From: an uncultured Ruminococcus sp.
Lineage (GTDB): Bacteria > Bacillota > Clostridia > Oscillospirales > Ruminococcaceae
DNA: 13,187 nt
NCBI GenBank assembly: GCA_947175975.1
Contig: CAMWOX010000022.1
Location: forward strand, 1 to 13,187
Direction: 5' to 3'
This document shows, one piece after another, positions 6,990-13,187 of this stretch; the first letter of the stretch is position 1, and each line of letters begins with the position of its first letter. Below the pieces are notes generated by a model. The model searched no databases. It was not told the origin of the DNA and saw nothing but the letters and a program-made list of their open reading frames with translations. The position numbers were made by a program, and so were the translations under genes.

Positions 6990-9900
6990 TTATATCATAT
7001 TGTCTGCCCACAATTCACATTGCATCATAACGGCGTCAATTGCTTCAGGTTGGTTATCTGGTGGGTATCGGTGAATTTTAAGAAGTTTTTTAATCATCAT
7101 ACGCATTCTTGCTCTCGCTGAATCTTTCTTCTGCCAGTCAATAGTCTTATTTTTGCGTAAAGTTTCTGCAAGTTCTTTTGTTATTGCAATCAGTTCTTCA
7201 TTTTCATAAAAATCCTTGATTGCCTGCGGTTTTGTGAGTGCATCATAGAAAGCGAGTTCATCAGCGGTTAGACCTAATTTTTTACCTTCTTCGCCTGCCT
7301 GCTTGATCTGTCTGGCAAGTTTCATCATTTCTTCCATAACTTCTTCATTTGTAAGCATACCGTTTAAATACATATTCATTACACGTTGCATAATTTCAGA
7401 AAATTTTTCCGATTTTACAGCATTTGTACGTTTGTATATATGAATCTGTTCTGCTATCAGCTTTTTTAACAGTTCAACAGCAAGATTTTTTTCTTTCATA
7501 TTTGATATTTCCACAAGAAATTCAGGGTCAAACAATGAGAACTCCTTGCCAATGTCAGAAAACAGGTTAATTACTCCCTCGCTTTTGATGCTCTGTTTCA
7601 GCAATTCATTTATCTTTGCATTCATTTCAGGAAGAGATATTTTTTTATTTTCGCCTTTATTTTCAAATCTTAAAACAATCACTCGTACTGATTCAAAAAA
7701 AGCTGTTTCAAGTCTTAACTCTCTCTCAACTATAGATGAACAAAGTGAGAATGCTTGATGCAGTAATAATGCTTCTTTCAGGAAGTCTTTTCTGTCCTCT
7801 TCTTTAGACGGAGAAATCATAAAGTTCACACCGCCTGTAATTGTTTTTGCACGTTCAAGATCTGTACCAGTCATAAAATGATGATAATCAAAACCATAGA
7901 ACAAATCACGACATATCGACATTTTCTCAAGAAATTTCGGATAAGCCACTTTTGATATATCTGTATCGCCGTATCTGTTCTTATCACGTGCTGTGTAATC
8001 ATTCATGGCTTGTTTTAAAGCATTTGCAATCCCTACATAGTCAACTACAAGTCCGCCCTCTTTATCTTCAAATACACGGTTTACACGAGCGATAGCCTGC
8101 ATAAGATTATGTCCCTGCATAGGCTTGTAAATATACATTGTCGCAAGAGACGGCACGTCAAAACCGGTAAGCCACATATCCACGACAATTGCTATTTTCA
8201 AAGGACTGTTGTTATCTTTGAATTTTTTGGCAATTTCTTCCTTGTGTGCTTTATTACCAATAATTTTATGCCATTTTTCAGGGTCTTTATTGGAAGAAGT
8301 CATAACAATAGCAATTTTTTTTGTCCAATCAGGATGAATTTCAAGGATTTTATGATATATTTTCATCGCAATATCACGAGAATAGGCAACAATCATCGCT
8401 TTACCGGTTAATAGATTGGCTCTGTTATTTTCATAATGATCAAGAATATCTGTGACAAGAGAATAAATCGTCTGTTCATTGCCCAGAATGGCTTCCATTG
8501 TGCCGAGCTGATGTTTGGACTGTTCAATAACTCCTAAATCAGCATTTTTTTCCATAAGATCATATTCCTGGTCAATGACTTTCAATGTTTCTTCATTCAG
8601 TTTCAGCTTTAATACACGAGATTCATAATAAACAGGACGAGTTGCACCGTCTTCTACTGCCTGTGTCATATCATAAATATCAATATAATCACCGAAAACT
8701 TCACGGGTAGATTTGTCTTTCATCGAAATCGGCGTACCTGTAAAGCCAATATAAGTAGCATTCGGCAGACTGTTCCGGATAACTCTTGCCGTACCTGTTT
8801 TAATTTTGCCTGTCTTTGTATCAACCTTTTCAGATAAGCCATACTGTCCTCTATGTGCTTCATCTGCCATAACAATAATATTTCTTCGTTCTGAAAGACA
8901 ATCGAATGATTCTTCAAACTTCTGCATTGTGGTAAAAATAATACCATTTGCCACTCTGCCATTAAGAAGGGACTTCAAATGTTCACGAGATTCTGCCTGA
9001 ACAGGTTTCTGACGCAGAAAATCACTGCATTTTGCAAACTGTAAATATAACTGATCATCAAGATCGTTTCTATCAGTCAATACAACAATAGTCGGACTGT
9101 TCAGTGCTGACTGCAATAAATGGGCATAGAATACCATGGAAAGAGATTTTCCTGAACCCTGTGTATGCCAGAATACACCGCCTTTTCCATCTGTTTCAGT
9201 GGCTTTCTGTGTGGATAAAATTGCCTTATTTACTGCAAAATACTGATGATAGCCTGCAAGTATCTTTATCTGTTTTGTACCATCATCTGAAAATAAAATA
9301 AAATTTTTCAGAATATCCAAAAATCTTTTTTTCTCAAAAATCCCCTCAAAGAATGTATCAAAACTTGCATATTGTGTATTTTCATGACTGCCGTCAATCG
9401 TTTTCCATTCCATGAAGCGCGTTTCATCACTCGTGATTGTTCCTGCCTTGCTTGTCAGCTGGTCGGAAATCACACAAATCTGATTATAATAAAACATGGA
9501 CGGAATTTCATGCATATAGTTTCTTATCTGCAAGTAGCCTTCGCTTGCGTCTGTATCTTCCCTTGATGGTGATTTCAACTCTATCAGCACCAATGGTAAA
9601 CCGTTTACAAACAAAATCATATCTGGTCTGCGGTTGCTGTTTTCAACAAAAGTCCACTGATTCGCACAGATAAAAGAGTTATTTTCTATATTTTTCCAGT
9701 CAACAAGATAAATCAGCGTGGAACGTTCCTCTCCGTTTTCTATGTATCGTGCAGAAATTCCATTTTGCAGATAGTCCGTAAAGACGGCATTTTTCTGCAC
9801 AAGAGAACCATTTTCAAAATCTTTCAACATTCGCAAAGCATTTTTGATTGCTTCATAGGGCTTGCCTTTGTTAATTCTGAAAATGCTTTCTTCCAGAATA

Positions 9901-10022
9901 GCATCATATAATGGAGATTTTACATCATGTTCTATATTATAGCCACAGACCGTTCCATAGCCAAGATTTTCTTTAAATAATTCAATCAGGGCATTTTCAT
10001 AATTTGCTTCTGCATAAAGCAT
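6990..10022 (-). CDS. hsdR: type I restriction enzyme, R subunit (HsdR)
   Basis: Motor and nuclease subunit of 1010 residues. With HsdM and HsdS it would translocate and cut DNA lacking the methyl mark. The N-terminal nuclease domain shows RPDMILFVNGLPLVLIELKSP (132-152), the PD-(D/E)xK-type site with Asp134, Glu148 and Lys150. The helicase-like motor has Walker A HTQGSGKS (286-293), DEAH (387-390), FTGTP (427-431), a late motif WLTGFDVPS (617-625) and QAIARVNR (642-649). The C-terminal region, about 860-1010, matches the helical domain usual in HsdR (DUF3387 type). Length and motifs are complete, so it looks functional. GGAGGA (10034-10029) lies 6 bases before the ATG and inside the end of the upstream gene. 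The ATG shares one base with that gene's stop (TAATG), so translation is likely coupled. An A8 run sits at 8322-8315. Confidence 0.96.
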   Translation of the reverse strand: MLYAEANYENALIELFKENLGYGTVCGYNIEHDVKSPLYDAILEESIFRINKGKPYEAIKNALRMLKDFENGSLVQKNAVFTDYLQNGISARYIENGEERSTLIYLVDWKNIENNSFICANQWTFVENSNRRPDMILFVNGLPLVLIELKSPSREDTDASEGYLQIRNYMHEIPSMFYYNQICVISDQLTSKAGTITSDETRFMEWKTIDGSHENTQYASFDTFFEGIFEKKRFLDILKNFILFSDDGTKQIKILAGYHQYFAVNKAILSTQKATETDGKGGVFWHTQGSGKSLSMVFYAHLLQSALNSPTIVVLTDRNDLDDQLYLQFAKCSDFLRQKPVQAESREHLKSLLNGRVANGIIFTTMQKFEESFDCLSERRNIIVMADEAHRGQYGLSEKVDTKTGKIKTGTARVIRNSLPNATYIGFTGTPISMKDKSTREVFGDYIDIYDMTQAVEDGATRPVYYESRVLKLKLNEETLKVIDQEYDLMEKNADLGVIEQSKHQLGTMEAILGNEQTIYSLVTDILDHYENNRANLLTGKAMIVAYSRDIAMKIYHKILEIHPDWTKKIAIVMTSSNKDPEKWHKIIGNKAHKEEIAKKFKDNNSPLKIAIVVDMWLTGFDVPSLATMYIYKPMQGHNLMQAIARVNRVFEDKEGGLVVDYVGIANALKQAMNDYTARDKNRYGDTDISKVAYPKFLEKMSICRDLFYGFDYHHFMTGTDLERAKTITGGVNFMISPSKEEDRKDFLKEALLLHQAFSLCSSIVERELRLETAFFESVRVIVLRFENKGENKKISLPEMNAKINELLKQSIKSEGVINLFSDIGKEFSLFDPEFLVEISNMKEKNLAVELLKKLIAEQIHIYKRTNAVKSEKFSEIMQRVMNMYLNGMLTNEEVMEEMMKLARQIKQAGEEGKKLGLTADELAFYDALTKPQAIKDFYENEELIAITKELAETLRKNKTIDWQKKDSARARMRMMIKKLLKIHRYPPDNQPEAIDAVMMQCELWADNMI

Positions 10023-10477
10023 TAATCTTCCTCCTTTTTGTAAATTTCTTCTAATATTTCGAGAACATCACAATAAAAACAATATTCTTTATTGTAGTAA
10101 TCACTTTGATGTATAATTCCAAGTATTACAATTGCAATGCATAAAAAAAGCATAATAATATTAGAAAATGTAAGAATATTACATTTTTCATCAGATTCTT
10201 TAAATATATCAAACGTATTAAAAATCATGGTTTCTCCAAATATTATTAAAGATACATGATAGGTGTTAATATTTTTATTTACTCTATTGTGATTAATCAG
10301 AAAACGTTTAAAATTCTCAACTCTATTGTAGCTCTCTAATTTAAGAAGTTCTTTAGAAATGTGTTCTTTCCACTCAAGATAATATGTAAATTTTTTACTT
10401 TTTCCTCTACATAATTTTCTATATTCTTTCAATTCCGGCGCTAAGTTTATTATTTCTCGATATGGCTGATATTTCAT
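10022..10477 (-). CDS. unrecognised predicted membrane protein inside the hsd operon
   Basis: I do not recognise this 151-residue protein. Residues 1-60 are charged and probably helical (PELKEYRKLCRGKSKKFTYYL). Residues 74-90 are moderately hydrophobic, and 103-123 form a strong transmembrane segment (SNIIMLFLCIAIVILGIIHQ). A short tail with CFYC (133-136) and the acidic helix DVLEILEEIYKKEED follows. No signal peptide or enzyme motif is visible. A good AGGAGA site lies 7 bases before the ATG, 13 bases after hsdS, and its stop overlaps the hsdR start, so it is co-transcribed and probably translated. GC is about 24% (109 of 457 by hand count), much lower than hsdM, which points to later acquisition. 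It could be an accessory to the restriction system, a control or immunity protein, or cargo carried in the operon. Confidence 0.75.
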   Translation of the reverse strand: MKYQPYREIINLAPELKEYRKLCRGKSKKFTYYLEWKEHISKELLKLESYNRVENFKRFLINHNRVNKNINTYHVSLIIFGETMIFNTFDIFKESDEKCNILTFSNIIMLFLCIAIVILGIIHQSDYYNKEYCFYCDVLEILEEIYKKEED

Positions 10478-10490
10478 ATATAGTCTCCTT

Positions 10491-11642
10491 TTATATTTTT
10501 ACTTCCGATATATCTATTTCCCCATTCATCAGCTTTGGCAAAAGTGTATCACGGATAGTGGAAAGTTGATTATTTTCAGCATTATTATCTGTTATTTTTT
10601 CAAATATTGATTTAGAAATATTACAAAATTCTTTTAGTATACTCAATGAAGGAATAAGAATAGGAGTATTCTTAAAATCAGTTTTATTAAATTTTGGTTG
10701 TGCAGAGCCACCTTTAATTTTTTGAATATATGTTTGTCCTTGCATCCATTTAAACCAAATATACAAATAATATTGATATATTTCATTATTTGGTCTAAGC
10801 ATTATTACATTATTACCTAATGTCATAGGCATATCAAGTTTTGGACAAAGAAAAACACTGCCAACATCACCAACATTAGAAATAATTATTTCTCCACCAT
10901 ATAAAGCAGATTTTGATAAAAATTCATATGAATGTTTATCTACATAGGTATTGAAAGAATCTGATTTTAAATCCGTATTACGAATAAAATAAGCAAAATT
11001 TTTTTCTTTTTTCAAAGTTACATTTGCCTTTAACGAGGCAAAACTACCATTTGCAACATAGTCTGTAATAGTCATAGGAATATCAATTACTTTTCCTATT
11101 TTCCAATCATCAGGCATACCCCCACCAAACGGCTCAAAGTCCACAAACCAAGACTTAAAAATAGCCTGTGCCTGTTGCTCAAGATTTTGATTTATCCTGT
11201 TGTTAATTTCGATTTTGTTATCAAGTGAAGCAAGATATTCCAGTATTCTATGTTGATTATCAATGCTAGGAATTTTTAGTTCAATACGATTAAGAGTTTC
11301 CGTTCTTAAACTTGGAATAGTAGTACCCTCATTGTATTGTAATAAATCAATTTGAAGCAGGCAATAATATAGAAATTGTGGAATAACAAGTGTTTCATTA
11401 ACTATTGTATAAAATAATGTATCTACAGTCCAAAACGGGTGGTCAACATAACGTATTTTTTTAATTGTTCCTTTCCTGCCAATAAGAACAGACGGCTTAT
11501 CATATAGTGCTTCCGTTGCATATCCCATTAAGCCACCTGTTCCATAAATCGGTATGCTTCCAGCCTCAGAAATGACTTTTTTTTGATTTTTACCATACTT
11601 AATCGTAACTAAATCTTTAAGTGGATAACTTTCAAATTTCAT
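10491..11642 (-). CDS. hsdS: type I restriction enzyme, specificity subunit (HsdS)
   Basis: DNA-recognition subunit of 383 residues with two target recognition domains. The first spans about 5-125 (VLIGRKGTIKKIRYVDHPFWTVDTLFY at 52-78). A conserved central spacer follows, ILEYLASLDNKIEINNRINQNLEQQAQAIFKSWFVDFEPF (133-172). The second domain, about 180-330, includes ISNVGDVGSVFLCPKLDMPMTLGNNVIMLRP. The second conserved helix region is at 336-375, ending LLPKLMNGEIDIS. The recognition sequence cannot be deduced but should be bipartite. I start it at 11642, where the ATG overlaps the hsdM stop by 11 bases and GGAG lies 10 bases upstream. An in-frame ATG at 11681 would add 13 residues read from hsdM. 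An A8 run lies near the 5' end (11584-11577). Its GC is visibly lower than hsdM, normal for exchangeable specificity genes. Confidence 0.94.
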   Translation of the reverse strand: MKFESYPLKDLVTIKYGKNQKKVISEAGSIPIYGTGGLMGYATEALYDKPSVLIGRKGTIKKIRYVDHPFWTVDTLFYTIVNETLVIPQFLYYCLLQIDLLQYNEGTTIPSLRTETLNRIELKIPSIDNQHRILEYLASLDNKIEINNRINQNLEQQAQAIFKSWFVDFEPFGGGMPDDWKIGKVIDIPMTITDYVANGSFASLKANVTLKKEKNFAYFIRNTDLKSDSFNTYVDKHSYEFLSKSALYGGEIIISNVGDVGSVFLCPKLDMPMTLGNNVIMLRPNNEIYQYYLYIWFKWMQGQTYIQKIKGGSAQPKFNKTDFKNTPILIPSLSILKEFCNISKSIFEKITDNNAENNQLSTIRDTLLPKLMNGEIDISEVKI

Positions 11643-13140
11643 ACCCAATCGTCTCCAGTTTCTCACGGATTTCATTTTCAAGCTCGTGTGACTTTTTGAA
11701 CATTTCGGATAGTTCAGAAGTCAGACGTTTCATTTTTTCGTCAAATGGTTCTCCATCATCTTCCTGTTCCTCAATGCCGACATAGCGTCCAGGAGTTAAA
11801 ATATAATCCTGTTTTGCAATATCTTCTGTTGTGGCAACAGCACAGAACCCCTTGACATCTTCAAGCGTGCCATTCTGAAAAGCCGTGAATGTATCAGAAA
11901 GTTTTGCGATATCCTCATCAGATAAATCACGGTGTTTTCTGTCAACCATAAAGCCCATTTTACGAGCATCAATAAATAGCGTTTTTCCTGACTGTTTTTT
12001 ATTTTTCGTAATAAACCACAAAGTAACAGGAATCGTTACGGAATAGAATAATTGTGTCGGCATCGCAACAATGCCCTCAATTAAATCATCTTCAATAATT
12101 CTCTTTCGGATTTCTCCCTCACCGCCTGTTTGCGTAGACAACGCACCATTCGCAAGCACAAGACCGATTTTTCCATTGGGTGCAAGATGATGTATCATAT
12201 GCTGAATCCACGCATAGTTGGCATTATTGGCAGGCGGAACACCATATTTCCAGCGAATGTCTTCTGTCAGCTTGTCCTGTCCCCACGGATGGTAGTTGAA
12301 CGGAGGATTCGCAAGAATAAAATCAGCTTTCAGGCTCTTGTGTAAATCATTTGAGAAAGTATCCGCATGATGTAAACCAAAATCTGCTTCAATGCCACGA
12401 ATAGCCATATTCATCTTTGCCATTTTCCAAGTATCAGCATTCGCTTCCTGCCCATATACAGAGATATTATTTCTATTGCCACTGTGAGCCTGAATAAATT
12501 TTGCACTCTGTACAAACATACCACCAGAACCGCAGGCAGGGTCATAAACACGGCAATTCTCAAACGGCTTTAATATTTCAACAAGAGTTTTCACGACACT
12601 TGATGGTGTGTAAAATTCGCCACCGCCTGCACCCTCTTTTTCCGCAAACATAGCGATACAGTATTCATAAGTACGACCGAGCAAATCTTCATCATGTCCA
12701 GTTTGGCTCATATCAATATGATTCGTGAAAATATCCACTACATCACCTAAGATACGCTTATCCAGATCAGGGTTTGCGTAATTCTTAGGCAATACGTTTT
12801 TGAGAACCTTATTTTCATCTTCAATCGCACGCATAGCATTATCAATAACAATTCCGATTTCAGGAGTATGTGCGGAATTTGCTATCATGTTCCACCTTGC
12901 ACTTTCAGGTACAAAGAAAATATTATCCATCATGTAAGCGTCTTTATCATCTTCAAAACCATCACCTTCAGCAACAAGTTCCTGATATTTTCTTTCAAAA
13001 GCACTTGAAATATATCTTAAAAAAATGAGTCCTACAATTACTTTTCTATATTCAGCAGCGGGAATATGCCCCCAGAGAACACAGGCAGCGTCCCAGATTT
13101 GCTTTTCAAAGCCAATATTTGCGTTCGTTTTTTCAGACAT
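11632..13140 (-). CDS. hsdM: type I restriction enzyme, adenine methyltransferase subunit (HsdM)
   Basis: N6-adenine DNA methyltransferase of 502 residues, usual length. The N-terminal helical domain (about 8-140, starting FEKQIWDAACVLWGHIPAAEYRKVIVGLIFLRYIS) is the HsdM N-terminal domain. GGGEFYTPSSVV (172-183) precedes the S-adenosylmethionine motif DPACGSGGMF (200-209). The catalytic motif is NPPF (278-281) in ADFILANPPFNYHPWG. The C-terminal coiled region (about 464-496) should contact HsdS. It is the first gene of the operon; GGAGGT (13151-13146) lies 5 bases before the ATG. All motifs are intact, so it is probably active. The promoter must lie at or beyond the window edge. Confidence 0.97.
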   Translation of the reverse strand: MSEKTNANIGFEKQIWDAACVLWGHIPAAEYRKVIVGLIFLRYISSAFERKYQELVAEGDGFEDDKDAYMMDNIFFVPESARWNMIANSAHTPEIGIVIDNAMRAIEDENKVLKNVLPKNYANPDLDKRILGDVVDIFTNHIDMSQTGHDEDLLGRTYEYCIAMFAEKEGAGGGEFYTPSSVVKTLVEILKPFENCRVYDPACGSGGMFVQSAKFIQAHSGNRNNISVYGQEANADTWKMAKMNMAIRGIEADFGLHHADTFSNDLHKSLKADFILANPPFNYHPWGQDKLTEDIRWKYGVPPANNANYAWIQHMIHHLAPNGKIGLVLANGALSTQTGGEGEIRKRIIEDDLIEGIVAMPTQLFYSVTIPVTLWFITKNKKQSGKTLFIDARKMGFMVDRKHRDLSDEDIAKLSDTFTAFQNGTLEDVKGFCAVATTEDIAKQDYILTPGRYVGIEEQEDDGEPFDEKMKRLTSELSEMFKKSHELENEIREKLETIGYEI

Positions 13141-13156
13141 TTTTTACCTCCAAATA

Positions 13157-13175
13157 TTCAGTATTTAATATTGAA
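13157..13175. promoter_or_regulatory. near-perfect 19-bp palindrome upstream of hsdM
   Basis: TTCAGTATTTAATATTGAA is a palindrome around a central T with a single mismatched pair. Three more matching pairs lie beyond one mismatch on each side. It is 5 bases from the hsdM ribosome binding site. It may be an operator, or part of the promoter/leader. Confidence 0.45.
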
Positions 13176-13187
13176 CATTACTCTTTA

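Noticed and set aside
6897..7121. 74-codon + strand frame across the end of hsdR
   Set aside because: It is antisense to hsdR and runs through the hsdR terminator hairpin, with no ribosome binding site.
10022..11642. Invertible hsdS cassette or second specificity gene
   Set aside because: Only one hsdS is present, and I saw no long inverted repeats or adjacent intact recombinase within the operon.
1..13187. CRISPR array, tRNA or rRNA genes
   Set aside because: No regularly spaced repeats longer than the short motifs listed, and no cloverleaf or rRNA-like sequence, was found by eye.

Overview
The window looks like a chromosomal segment from a low-GC Gram-positive bacterium of the class Clostridia, probably a gut Lachnospiraceae or Oscillospiraceae relative. 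This rests on the AT-rich composition, strong GGAGG-type ribosome binding sites, promoters close to the sigma-A consensus and the protein families present. It is inference from style, not a database match. No rRNA, tRNA or CRISPR array was seen.

Left part (1-2450): a membrane-anchored S41-type peptidase with a PDZ-like region lies on the + strand. It is followed at once by the C-terminal remnant of a serine recombinase (resolvase). Two hairpins close the region; the second is a good bidirectional terminator.

Middle part (2451-5420): a three-gene minus-strand operon encodes an ABC-2 exporter (one ATPase, two permeases) with tight or overlapping junctions. Divergent from it is a small XRE-like regulator that starts at TTG. 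The shared intergenic region holds a near-consensus promoter for the exporter and two copies of one 19-bp dyad. The simplest reading is that the regulator controls both itself and the exporter.

Centre (5421-6989): an AraC-family regulator with an N-terminal cupin-like sensor domain is driven by a perfect TTGACA-N17-TATAAT promoter. It has no obvious target gene beside it. About 570 bases without a convincing gene follow, ending in the terminator of the next operon.

Right part (6990-13187): a complete type I restriction-modification operon on the minus strand runs hsdM, hsdS, an unrecognised 151-residue predicted membrane protein, then hsdR. HsdM and HsdS form the methyltransferase, and adding HsdR gives the restriction complex. 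The extra gene is about 24% GC by my count, far below hsdM. It is joined to hsdR by a one-base TAATG stop/start overlap and also carries the hsdR ribosome binding site. This gene, the paired operators of the exporter locus, and a 19-bp near-palindrome just upstream of hsdM are the main points of interest.
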